From the NCBI RefSeq assembly GCF_040954835.1, contig NC_090711.1, forward strand, positions 7,323,501 to 7,387,500: a stretch of 64,000 bases of DNA. The letters are read 5' to 3'. Shown one piece after another: positions 26,551-37,281 of this stretch (its first letter is position 1; each line of letters starts with the position of its first letter). The stretch comes from Lepisosteus oculatus. Its lineage: Eukaryota > Chordata > Actinopteri > Semionotiformes > Lepisosteidae. The position numbers were made by a program, and so were the translations under genes. A model generated the notes under the pieces. The model had not been told where the DNA came from. It saw only the letters and a list, made by a program, of their open reading frames with translations, and did not search any database.

Positions 26551-28772
26551 TGTGATGTTGAAATAATAAATTACAATATTGCTCTACTGAAGCCCTTAAA
26601 CAAGTGGCCTAGTCTACTTTGTGTCTTATTTTCTTATTGTATCACTTGAGTCTTTAAAACCATTCTGTACATTAAGATATTTTTTCACAGAAGTACCTTT
26701 CTGTATTAGCAGACATAATAATAGTGCAAGTAGGTACTGCTTCAGCATGCGTAGGCTGCAGAAAGCTCCACGGCCCAAACGTTGGGTTTCCTTTCTTTTC
26801 AGCGTGGAATAAACCCCTTACCTGTTCCTTTGCAATAATCATAGTGGCTGCGTCTTTTTTCCTTAATATTAACTTGACACCTAGATTTTCTTCCTCCAAG
26901 CTTTCTTTTCTTGGATTTTGCCCGTCAGAAAAAACAATAAAAGATAAAGAGGGCGTGGATGGCCCATACATTTCCTCTGCGAAAAATGGAAAACATTGAA
27001 AGGAAAAGATGCAGAGAAATCTTGGAAAATGGAAGCCTGCCTTCAAGGGTGGAGTTAGCGACTGCTGGTATTCCACTTCTGGATTCACACCAAATGAGCC
27101 AAGCAATGTTTGGCTCATTATTTCAATTCATTATTAATGCAAAATACATAAAATAATGGGAAGATTAGCGAGTAAGGGGGAGAGGGGTAAAGAGAAGCCA
27201 CGGAACTTGTTTTTTTACACATCAGTTAATTGCTCATTTAAAACCCACCACGAATAATCTAACCTTTTCTAATTAACCATTGTGCCGCAGCTGACCAGTG
27301 GGGGGGCAGCTCTTCTCTGTCAGTTAAAATCAGGAGCTAATATGTTTCACTTTTTTTTCCCTCTCCCTGCCTTGATGTGCTGTAAACAAGATTAAAAGGG
27401 CCCAGCTGTGTGGAGTTATTGTCGGTGTCAGTAGGAAGTGCTGATAGCTTTTGCAGCTGAACAAAAGCTGGATGAGAGAGCAAAGAGGCGCTCCAGACAC
27501 TGTGGCACCAGCCTAGATTTCTCCCACAAACCTTACTCGGCTCGCCTATTGTTCTCGCTGTGCCCCCAGCTCTCTCAGCCATGACCTGAGACAACGGACA
27601 AGCAGGACAACAGGATGTTAAACTCTGCTAGGAGAGAGGTGTCACTTTGCCATAAAAAAAGCAAGAGAAAATCAGGGCATGTTTCGCTTACAGCACTGCA
27701 AGAGTCCTGGTTAAAGAATTAACATAGCCACCATAACAACACTTCATTTTCTAGCAGTATATACTCTATAAAACATTGGCTCAAAATCCCAGCAGCACTG
27801 ATCATTTTTCTCAGTTACTTTTGCTTTGTCTTTTGAAAACTTGCAGATAAATGCATGCTTTCCTTTAAATGCATGCGTTTTCCTTTTTTTTTGCTAGACA
27901 AGTTTACTTAATTGAATTTTTAGGGATTTGCAACAACTGCACTGTGGCTGAGATTTTCAATACTTGAATACAACACAATCTGAGACACATAACTAGTAAG
28001 ATGACTAAGCTGTTTTAAATTCTGATTTACTTCTTCTGATTCTTTAGCAGTAAACTAACCTATTTCTTTCCAAACTGTAAGCTGTGAAAGACATCCCAGG
28101 TTCTGATCTTGAAAAATTTTCAGCATTTTGTGCAGAAATGCGAAAATATGAAAATATATGGTGGTCATAGGGGTAGAGTAACTTCAGTGCCTATGAAAAC
28201 GATATTTCATTTTCACAAGGTTTACTAAAAACAAACGTACAAATAAACGGTAATGGTAATATTTGTAACGTTATTTTCATTCTTTTTTAAAAAAATTAAA
28301 ATTAACAAACAATCACAACGTAGATTAATAAAATAATTTCAAATTGATATAGTCTGTTTATTCATATGCTAATATAAAAATATAAATATTACATATAGAT
28401 TAGATATTCTACGGGCGGTTTACACAATAACTCATTTGAAACTACAGCTTTTCAAACTCTCGATTCCATGTAACGGAATGGTCGCGGATCGAGCTACAAT
28501 CATCTTTCAGGAATTTGCTATGCGGAAAAAAACTCAGATCTGGTGGCATCCAAAAGCTATCATTGCAATTCAAAGCCCTTGGTCTCTCTCTCTCTCGCTT
28601 TCTCTTTTGAGGATCGAGGAAGCCGGCGACAATGGCAGTTTGCAGGTGTGCGGGGCGGTAATCTCTTCGGAGAGCGGTTTTAGGTGATAAATGAATGACG
28701 ATCTCTGCAGCCAGTTTGTTCTCAGGGTTTGTGCCGCGCAGGTGAATGGGGGAGTGTGAGCCTGTTGTTTGT
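26551..28772. other. Gene-free stretch upstream of id1
   Basis: No exon is supported. The stretch 27200-27320, with several homeobox-type TAAT sites ('taattaaccattgtg'), looks less random than its flanks and could be a conserved noncoding element; this is a visual impression only. A pyrimidine tract '(tc)n' lies at 28580-28600. Confidence 0.35.
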
Positions 28773-28866
28773 GGTCTCCATGGAGACCGCCCGCGCGGCG
28801 CCAGGCTGACAGGCGTCAGGGATTGTATGAATGGGTGACGTCACGGGGCTGGCGCCTGCCAGTCTG
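28773..28866 (+). promoter_or_regulatory. id1 distal BMP-response-element-like cluster
   Basis: Within 94 bp I see a 16-bp perfect palindrome GGTCTCCATGGAGACC (28773-28788); GGCGCCAGGCTGACAG (28797-28812); a full CRE TGACGTCA (28836-28843); and GGCGCC-N5-GTCTG (28851-28866). The second site differs by one base from GGCGCCAGCCTGACAG, which I recall as the SMAD1/5 core of the mammalian Id1 BMP-response element, and it sits at a similar distance, about 1.2 kb, upstream of the start of transcription. The last site fits the bipartite SMAD1-SMAD4 consensus GRCGNC-N5-GTCTG. Function in this species is inferred from the motif match. Confidence 0.8.
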
Positions 28867-29883
28867 CTCCGGCTTGTTTGGACAATCTGGGGAAGATTCA
28901 GAGCAGAGCAATGCAATTTCAATGCACACAACGCTAAACACACAGTGGGAACATGTGAAAGAATCTGTAAACCTATTCATAGGGAACCTTTTTTAATAAG
29001 GGGAAAAAAGAGGGGGCTGAGTGTAGAAATATGCGATTTGTAAGTATAAAGAGCTCTTTAATATGTTAAACGATGCTGTATGGGAATGTGCGTGCAACAC
29101 ATAGCATATAAGAGTGCTTTAATAGAATTGTATCATTTCTACAGTATTATATTAAAAGCCTGTATACTGTTTCTGGAGTCTTAATGCTTCTTCATCGGTC
29201 TATCCATATGTCCGTCAAGCTTGAATTTTGCATTTGGAAAATAAATATTAGTCACTTTACTATAGTATTTCCCACATTACAGCTCATTATGACAACCATA
29301 ATAAGTCCAAAACATGACAGATGTATTTAAAAATCATTGACTGATTGACAGCTTTTCCAAACCACAGAAAATATAAACTCAGTCGCTCCAGAGCGTGAAT
29401 AAACTGGCCCTAGAAAATGCTTTATTTGATGAAATCTTCAGGTAGGCTATTTATACAAATGCAGACAGCTTTACAGCAAAATAAACTACATAATTATACG
29501 TGACTTAAGTTGAATGGATTGCGTTTTGTTTTCAGGCCAGGGATTTTTAATATTATACCAACGTATATAAACCCTGCGGGACCGAACTCGTTCTCATATT
29601 TACTGTATTATTTCTATGTATTTGCTCTGATAGAGAAATATGCCCTTTTCTGCCAAGTGCGGTTACAGCGTACAATTATAAGCCTATTTATCCTAAAGTA
29701 ATTGCAACATTCTTCTGATTATGCCCCCCCACCCATGTCTCGAGGCAATCTCTACACCTGCAGAGTCCCAGAGGGACGGACAGCTGGGTTCCCACATATC
29801 ACCCATAAAAAAACACATTTGTTTCCATTTGTAACACCATCCCCTAACAGATTGTAAATTTTGATAACCAAGCCCAGGCTCGG

Positions 29884-30005
29884 ATTGGCCAGGTCCGAGA
29901 AGGAGGACCCACCCTCTCCGGCGACGATCGGCTTCCCATTGGCTTTCCACCTCGAGTACAACAGAGGAGGCGCCCCGCCCACAACAGCCCGAAGTACAAT
30001 AAATA
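29884..30005 (+). promoter_or_regulatory. id1 core promoter
   Basis: Two inverted CCAAT boxes (ATTGGC at 29884-29889 and ATTGG at 29938-29942), a GC box (CGCCCCGCCC, 29971-29980) and a TATA-like ACAATAAATA (29996-30005) lie in that order. Transcription would start at about 30025-30035, giving a 5' UTR of about 165 nt before the id1 ATG at 30195. Confidence 0.7.
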
Positions 30006-30194
30006 CCAGACGCCGGGCGACACTCGCGTTACAAGCTGTCATTGACCAAAAGAGGCATAACAAGCCAAGACGCAACTCTTTGAACCTCAAGCCTTTCAGT
30101 GAACCGTCGAGCAGTTTTCAGCTTTCTCTGTACCTCGCAGATCTTCCAACTGGAAAACATTACCTTGCTTGAACGGCAAAAAAAGACAACCAAG

Positions 30195-30803
30195 ATGAAA
30201 GTTGTCGGATCTACCTGCGCACTGAAGAACAAGGCCGGCAGCGAGGATGTGGTGCGGTGCCTGTCCGAGCAGAGCTTGGCCATCTCCAAATGCAAGATCC
30301 CGCTGCTGGACGACCAGATGAACGTCTTCCTCTACGACATGAACAGCTGCTACAGCAAACTGAAGGAGCTCGTTCCTACGCTGCCGCCCAACAAGAAGGC
30401 CAGCAAGATGGAGATCCTGCAGCACGTCATTGACTATATCTGGGACCTGCAGCTGGAGCTCGACTCCCCGGGTTTAAACCGTCAGCAGGCGGCAAATGGC
30501 TCGTCCCTCACCCGGTCCCCTCTGACAACCCTAAACGCGGAGATTGCAAGCATCACCGTAGAGGTAAATGTCACCCTCATCTTGAAATGCATGCAAATAT
30601 CGAGCGAGTGATTTATTTTTTTTAAATATTAATCGGGTTAATTAGCCTGTCATGTCGTAGCTCGTCTCTTGAGAGCAAAGGGAGATGGTTGTGATCAGGG
30701 TTCGGTAACGTGAAATGTTTTTGTGTGTGCTTGAGACCTAACGTCTGCATTTTCTCGTCCTTTTCAGAATGGATGCTCGGACGACCGGATCCTGTGTCGC
30801 TGA
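30195..30803 (+). CDS. id1: Inhibitor of DNA binding 1 (ID1), HLH protein
   Basis: Two coding exons, 30195-30563 and 30768-30803, give 134 aa. The donor GAG|GTAAAT and acceptor TTTTCAG|AAT keep phase 0. The helix-loop-helix spans about residues 46-90 (LYDMNSCYSKLKELVP, loop PTLPPNKKA, then EILQHVIDYIWDLQLEL). There is no basic region, so the protein pairs with E proteins such as TCF3 and keeps them off DNA; it acts mainly in the nucleus downstream of BMP signalling. RSPLTTLN (107-114) fits an APC/C destruction box. The C-terminus DDRILCR, encoded by the small second exon, is the ID1 hallmark and separates it from ID2-4. The start at 30195 gives the MKV N-terminus of the family; an in-frame ATG at 30099 would add 32 residues without homology. 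BMP-type sites lie upstream. Confidence 0.97.
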
Positions 30804-31315
30804 TCCTCCTGCAGCTGTCAAAACCCGTCTTCGGCACAACGGAGCCAGCAGATAAAACGACGAGAACAAACAAGGTGCCTACATGAGTGACGATTCATCA
30901 CTTCGTTAACCTTGACCAAGTAGGGAATAGTGAAGCTCCCGCAGTAGAAAAGACTGTATAAACGACACGAAGAGGGCTGTCCCGCGATTCGGCACCCGGT
31001 GGTAGAGCTGTCCTCCTGCAGCGGGCGTTATGGGACCAGATCGAGCTGAAGGCGCTCAGACCGCGCTGGTGTCGGTTCCACCTTTTGCATCACAACGACT
31101 ACTCTTGTTTGGTGCTTCCGATTTGAAAATTTTACGAGAGATCTATTATTTTTTTTGCCTGTTTTTTCTCTATTTTCAAATGTACACGTAGGGGATATAT
31201 TTTGTAAAAAATGACAACTTCTCAGATTGCTGAGCTATTATTGTATTGTATATTACAATGCTATACGATGTGAACGTTTATATTGTTTTTTTACAATGTA
31301 CCTAAATGGTGTTTT

Positions 31316-31321
31316 ATTAAA
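31316..31321 (+). terminator. id1 polyadenylation signal (ATTAAA)
   Basis: ATTAAA follows about 510 bases of AU-rich 3' UTR after the id1 stop. It is the only good hexamer I found before the next transposon, so the transcript probably ends near 31335-31345. Confidence 0.6.
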
Positions 31322-31834
31322 ACGACAAAGTATTTTGAAAGTCGCCTTACTTGTGTTTTTTTGAGTACGGTGGAGTGTGAGGAAATACAACTTACAGTAA
31401 TTATAGCAGTTCACTTTATCGTGTCAAGTTAAATGTGGCCCAATTACAGCCAGCAAGAATAGTCTATACAATTAAAGCATCATACATCCATGACATGCAG
31501 TTCACGCTGAAGACGTGAAGGTTACATTTAAACTATTTAAAAAATAGGGAAATGCAAGAACCACCTTATCCTACGACAGGCTTTTTTGTCCGAGGCTGTT
31601 AAATTTAAGAGAACGAGCTTTTTCATAAACAGTTTACTTGAGAAATAATGACAGTGATTTCATTTGCAGACGAACCATTTAAAAGTACACGAGAGTTACT
31701 CAAGCTATCTATAGTAATCAAATTAACCTCCGTCGTACTTTGGCATCGATCCAAAGCTCTTTTGCTATTTATAGCACTACCCACAAATTGTATTTCCTTT
31801 TTAAATTTGGGTCAAAGGTATAGTGTTGAACATA

Positions 31835-32982
31835 CAGTGGTGTGAAAAAGTGTTTGCCCCCTTCCTGTTTTTTTTTTTGCATGTTAGTCACACTGAAATG
31901 AAATGTTTCAGATCAAACAAATTGAAATATTAGACAAAGTAACACATGTAAACACAAAATGCAGTTTTTAAATGAAGGTTTTTATTAAGGGGAAAAAAAA
32001 TCCAAACCTACATGGCCCTGTGTCTTCCAGGTCCTGAAGCGGCAAAACCGCCCCAGACCATCACACTACCACCTCATTTTATTGTTGGTTTGATGTTCCT
32101 TTTCTGAAATGCTGCGTTACTTTTACGCCAGAAGTAATGGGACACACACCTTCCAAAAAGTTCAACTTGTGTCTTGTCAGTCCACAGAGTATTTTCCCCC
32201 AAAGTCTTGGGGATCATCAAGATGTGTTCTGGCAAAACTGAGATGAGCCTTTGTTCTTTTTGCTCAGCAGTGGTTTTTGTCTTGGAACTCTGCCATGCAG
32301 GCCATTTTTGCCCAGTCTCTTTCTTATGGTAGAGTCATGAACACTGACCTTAACTGAGGCAAGTGAAGCCTGCAGTTCTTTGGATGTTGTTGTGGGGTTT
32401 TTTCTGAGCTCTTGGATGAGTCGTCGCTGTGCTCTTGGGGTAATTTTGGTCGGCCGGCCACTCCTGGGAAGGTTCACCACTGTTCCATGTTTTCGCCATT
32501 TGTGGATAATGGCTCTCACAGTGGTTCGCTGGTCCCAAAGCTTTAGAAATGGCTTTATAACCTTTTCCAGACTGATAAATCTCAATTACTCTGTTTCTCA
32601 TTTGTTCCTGAATTTCTTTGGATCGTGGCATGTCTATCTTTTGAGGATCTTTCGGTCTACTTCACTACTTCAGATAGGTCCTATTTAAGTGTTTTCTTGA
32701 TTGAGAACAGGTGTGGCAGTAATCAGGCCTGGGTGTGGCTAGAGAAATTGAACTCAGCTTTCCAAAGATGTGATAAACCACAGTTGATTTATATTTTAAC
32801 AGGGGGGGCAATCACTTTTTCACACTGGGCCATGTAGGTTTGGATCCCCCCCCCTTAATAATAAAAACCTTTTATCTTTGTCTAATATTTCAATTTGTTT
32901 GATGATCTGAAACATTTCAGTGTGACAAACATGCAAAAAAAAAAGAAATCAGGAAGGGGGCAAACACTTTTTCACACCACTG
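31835..32982 (-). mobile_element. Tc1-like element, internally deleted and decayed
   Basis: The ends CAGTGGTGTGAAAAAGTG and its inverse are flanked by TA at 31833-31834 and 32983-32984. The arms are about 190 bp, unequal through a deletion of about 30 bp in the right arm, and both contain 'tgtttgccccctt' and 'caaacctacatgg'-type segments. The element is 1,148 bp, shorter than the roughly 1.6 kb of an intact copy. It belongs to a different Tc1 subfamily from the one at 13264 and looks clearly older. It lies about 500 bp after the id1 polyadenylation signal. Confidence 0.92.
32040..32631 (-). pseudogene. Broken Tc1-like transposase
   Basis: The N-terminus starts at 32631 (MPRSKEIQEQMRNRVIEIYQ). 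Frame shifts near residues 32-36: the continuing homology (TTVRAIIHKWRKHGTVVNLP, then the GRPTK box) is read in another frame from about 32540 to 32240. A later part around 32190-32050 still encodes the first catalytic block (WTDKT) and a WRKSNAAF-like segment. The second aspartate and the glutamate are missing, because the body is deleted up to the left arm. The frameshift, stops and deletion mean no active enzyme can be made. Confidence 0.88.
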
Positions 32983-32984
32983 TA

Positions 32985-33410
32985 ACATGTTCCAAAGGAA
33001 TCGACCAACGTGATGCATAAGAGCAGAACAGGAAACCATCTTATAACAGAAACAATATGAATTAAAGATAATTCAGTTGTGATCATTCTCTGTCAGAATG
33101 TTAGCTCCCTTGAGCAGCCGTTTTAATCGCTAATAAAAGGGAGCGTTATAATTTCTACTAAAAAAATAGCCCGAGCAAGTAACATTTACATCTAGACTGC
33201 CCTGAAAAAAACGCCCGAGTCAAATTGAATTACACTTTTCACAGGTTAGTTTAAAGGTATGAAAAAGGGACGTAAATGAAATTTTTGTTGAAAATCTACT
33301 ACTCCTCTACGTTATGTGCGCAGTCCCAAAAGGAAGTAATTTAAGACTTAATCCATTGAATACGTATTAAGAATCACGCAGATGATACGTTTTCCAAGAA
33401 AAATCTCTAC
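32985..33410. other. Gene-free stretch
   Basis: No exon or repeat is recognisable; the sequence is AT-rich up to the more GC-rich block that starts near 33415. Confidence 0.4.
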
Positions 33411-33414
33411 TTCT

Positions 33415-33735
33415 GTATTGAGTCTCCCTCCCGCGCGACACACACAGTCTCTTGGCCGCAGTCCCGGCCCATCTGCAGCCTGGCTCGCGGATTACTGTTT
33501 GTTAATGTTTCAATCAGCTGTGTGCTCAGGAATGTGGAGCTATTTAACCTGAACTTCCCCAGGTGTGGCGAGGCGCCGCTCAGTCTGGGCCCGCCTGCCC
33601 TTCCCTGCCCTTGGCACAATGCTATCACACAAACACAATCACACACTGGCTTTGCACTTAAACATTACTGCAGCAGCTGTGTGCATCGCACAGCAGGAGA
33701 ATTGGAACAGCATTGCACAAGGGAGATAAAGTAAA
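33415..33735. promoter_or_regulatory. GC-rich candidate enhancer with SMAD-type site, 3' of id1
   Basis: This block is richer in G+C and CpG than its surroundings. It contains GGCGCC-N5-GTCTG at 33572-33587, an exact match to the bipartite SMAD1-SMAD4 consensus also found upstream of id1, plus CAGCTG E-boxes at 33517-33522 and about 33675. It lies 2.3 kb after the id1 polyadenylation signal. A role as a BMP-responsive enhancer of id1 is inference. Confidence 0.4.
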
Positions 33736-34599
33736 TCTTTCAATGAATTGCCGTTATTTTAACTAACAGATTAACCATTACTCGACCAAAACAAGGCGTT
33801 TAATTCTCCACTGTTCTCAGAGGAAAACATAGGTTCTCCGCTCTCATAATGTTTGTGCTATTATTAATGGGAAGCCGGCTGTGTTTTAAAATCTAGTGTC
33901 TTGTTCTGACTCGTAGAAAAACACATAACATCAGTTTAAGAAATGTTTATTTGTGAACTTCCTAACACAGTCAAAAACTCGTTAATCCGTTTTGTTGATG
34001 GCAAAATAATGCATTTAAAATCAGACTTGTAATTCGTTACTAAAATATAGCACGGCAGAAATATTTAAAGACTGAAGGATATGCGTTTTGCCAGCTATGC
34101 AATTCAGTAAAGAACTTTGAAAGGGTGCTAAACAGGTGGTAAATGTTCATGTTCATAAATGCAAGGCATCTATGAGAAATTAAAAACAAATCCATAAGAA
34201 ATTAAAAAAAACCCTGGGCGGCACAGATCCTCATCTACCAGAACTGTTTTCATTTTTAATCTTAATCTCAATTAAAACTCACAGATTCAGGACACTACGA
34301 GGACCTTTCATCTTGCTATACTTTGCCTCTGGCTTTATTTGGCTGAGGGTTTTACCCAAGGTAAGGTACAAGGTCTTGGTGATCGTCTAACTGATCTGTA
34401 GTGCGCCAGTGTTTAACAGCACTTTTTTCCAGCCACAAAAGCAGCCCTTTAAAAGACCAAAAAAAACATTTCGTAAATTGAGCTATCATTGTTTTAAAAG
34501 AAATATAAGAAATTGACTTTAGTTTGTTAAATACACCCATTTCCAGTAGCATTATTCAGCCACGAACAGTAAACTTGACTATAGAAAATACTTTCTCTC

Positions 34600-34613
34600 G
34601 CGCCCTCTTGTGG
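34600..34613 (-). promoter_or_regulatory. CTCF-type motif
   Basis: GCGCCCTCTTGTGG matches the reverse-orientation CTCF core (SYGCCMYCTRSTGG) at 13 of 14 positions. It stands in unique sequence between id1 and mrgbp. Occupancy is unknown. Confidence 0.5.
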
Positions 34614-34817
34614 GAAGGTCGGTCAGTTGCATGTTTGCTGTCCTTTTCGTACGTATAAGCACTTCGGCAAATACTTCACTTTAATCAACGTAAGATGCAT
34701 GTATTTCAAAAGCACGGCGCTTGTTAGCATCATTGCGTAGTATAATGTCACTTTATTTTGAATACTGAAATAATGAAGAATGATAATGAAGTTTCAATCA
34801 GCATACATCTATCTATA

Positions 34818-35110
34818 GCCAGCAGCTACATCATAACTGGCAACCCAATGTAGCCCAACAGATGTGAGCCTGGCTAATACCAGGATGAGAGACCTCCTGG
34901 GAAGGCTAAGGTTAGATATGTTAGTAGGACCAGTAGGGGGTGCTCATCCTGTGGTCTGTGTAGGTCTTAATGCTCCAGTATAGTGATGGGGACACTGAAT
35001 CATCCAGGTGGATGCTGCACATTGGTGGTGGTGGAGGGGAGTCCCAGTTGCCTGTAAAGCACTTTGAGTAGTGTCCAGGAAAGCACTATATACAGTAAGT
35101 GTATTATTCT
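34818..35110 (+). repeat. 5S-headed SINE, shortened copy
   Basis: It starts 'gccagcagctacatcata' like the copy at 45572, then shows the 5S-like 'gagcctggctaatacc' and 'aggatgagagacctcctggg'. The middle is deleted between the 'tatagtgatggggacactg' and 'catccaggtggatgctgcac' pieces. The tail 'gcctgtaaagcactttgagt' with 'aagcactatata' is typical of this SINE type. A near-perfect CTCF-type motif CCAGTAGGGGGTGC lies at 34930-34943. Confidence 0.85.
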
Positions 35111-35755
35111 TTTTATTTTATATATGTTACAGATGTGACATGTTCCAAGTTTAGGTGTAGTAGCAAATATAGTATAGTTTGAAGACAACACTATGCATTT
35201 CCATTTATAAATTAATTGCTTAAAACAAATTAGGAAGTACCCAACATTTTGAGATTTAAGCTTTTAAAAAACATTAAGGTACAATTTACAGCATATTTGA
35301 AGATGTGTCATAAAAAGTTGGTACCATCAAAAATTCATTATGGCTAGATGCCCTTTTGTAGCTACACCGAGCTCAAAACCTTTCCCATTATTAAACTCAT
35401 AAGACATGCACCTGTTTTTTTTAATTGAACAAACGTTTTAGTAGTTTAACAAAACAAAAAGAACTAGAAGAGGCCGGAAGAGGTCAATAAATGTCGCAAA
35501 TATATTTAACATAAAACACAAAGGTGTTTTCTCAATTTATTAAACTGTCTTCAAAAAGAGAACATTCAATAAATAAGTCAGTTAAAAGAGTGATACAAAT
35601 AGACCAAGAAAAAGTAAAACAAAGAATGAGCCTTTAATATTCCTGAATTTATGGTTCGTTATGCTAACAGTCACATGGGCTGTATCCTTGTAGGTTTGGT
35701 CAAACGTTCAGTTAAAGATGACATTAACAGATTTTTCCAACGACTAATCCATATG

Positions 35756-36049
35756 CATCCACCCATTTTCACATCACTTGGTCCAGTTTAAGGCTGTGAG
35801 GAAGCCAGAGCCTATCCTGGCAAGCAACAGGCGCAAGGCAGGGAACTCAGTCACAGGGCACACACAGACACACACACAGTCGCACCAGTGCCAGTTCTCC
35901 CAGAAGCTAGTTAACCCACCAGTATGTCTTTGAACTGTGGAAAGAAAACTGGAGCACCCAGGGGAAACCTACAGTAACAGAGGGAGATACACATAGGGCC
36001 CCAGCGCTGCAAGGCAGCAATGCTTACCATTATGCCATCGTGCCACTCT
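35756..36049 (+). repeat. L2-like fish interspersed repeat
   Basis: Landmarks match 8521-8803: 'catccacccattttcaca', 'agcctatcctggcaagcaac', 'ggcgcaaggcagggaa', 'acccaccagtatgtctttga', 'ggccccagcgctgcaaggca' and the end 'catcgtgccactct'. A short CA tract sits inside. It lies beyond the likely 3' end of mrgbp. Confidence 0.75.
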
Positions 36050-36540
36050 AAAGCATGTACAGCAAAATACTATTATACAATATGATTCTAACTGTCCTTT
36101 TGATACTGAATTTCAGCTTTGGAATGGACAAGCCTGAATAGTCTTGCTTCTACCACAAATCACTTATAGTAGTGAAGTAAATTCAATGTAATTTTTTTGT
36201 TAAAGAGAAAGAGAAGACAGTGATCAGAACAGATTAGAAATGTCTGGTATATCTAAATCTGAATTATTTATACATACTGAGGCCAAACTAGGATTTATTT
36301 GTGTAGTGACAGGCCTTCATATTTTCTGTTGTCAATTTTTTTGCCAACATCAAACATTCAACGCCACATGCCTTTAGATAAACAGTGGTGTGTTGCAATG
36401 CCAGGCTCTCACTTTACTACAGTTTCATAATTACAAATTATTTTAGAAAAAAAAAGCATCTTCCAAAACTTTCCATAGAAAGAAAAGTAAAACTCTTGCA
36501 GTCAAACTGGAGCCACAATAGGACATAATGTTAAATAACA

Positions 36541-36546
36541 TTTATT
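36541..36546 (-). terminator. Possible mrgbp polyadenylation signal (AATAAA)
   Basis: The plus strand reads TTTATT, so AATAAA lies on the mrgbp strand about 740 bases after its stop. I found no earlier canonical hexamer on this strand. The UTR length is unproven. Confidence 0.4.
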
Positions 36547-37281
36547 GAACCCTTTGCTTAATTGTGTTGGTTTTGATAATCTGAATGGAAAACAAAATAA
36601 ACAATGACATTTTTACCAAACCAGTGAAATCCAGACAATCACAAAAGTTCACTTGCCACTCACTTCAGATCTATTTATGATTTCTGCAATATCTCCCCTT
36701 TAGTTAACAAATCATCATAATGTGCAGACAGAATATTTACTAGGTGGCAGTGAGTTGCTGGACCCATAACAGTAGAGCATTTGATCATACCTCTACATTT
36801 TTGCATTTGTAACTTAAGGCTGGACATGCACTGCTTTGTACAAAGGACAGGTTCATGTCAAACAAAATAAAAAACACCTTACATGGAGCATCAGGTCCTT
36901 TCTGGTCTTTTCCAGTGACATCCACAAGAGGGATCAGCAATCCACATTATAACCTACCCATTCCTGACATCACCGTGACAATGTTTAAAATCCAGCACAT
37001 TAACAAGATAATGGTTTCCTTGAATCGCATGGAAATAAAGGCCAGCCAATACTATACTCTACACCAGATCTTCTTCTGCAGCTCAGCCTTAGAAACCTGT
37101 CTACATGCTCAACAGAGTACAGTTCTAGCCAACTAACTGCTGCTGCCCTACACATTTCGATGAACACACGACATCACTTTTTGTCCCAGGCTTCACCGAA
37201 CTGTTTAGAGTACATGTGCTCACAATCCGTTTGCGCCTCGTCACCACGGCACCTGGGTGCCCCCTCCCTCCCCACCCCCGG

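Noticed and set aside
30099-30194. Longer id1 start at 30099
   Set aside because: The extension is 5' UTR sequence; ID1 orthologues begin MKV at the later ATG.
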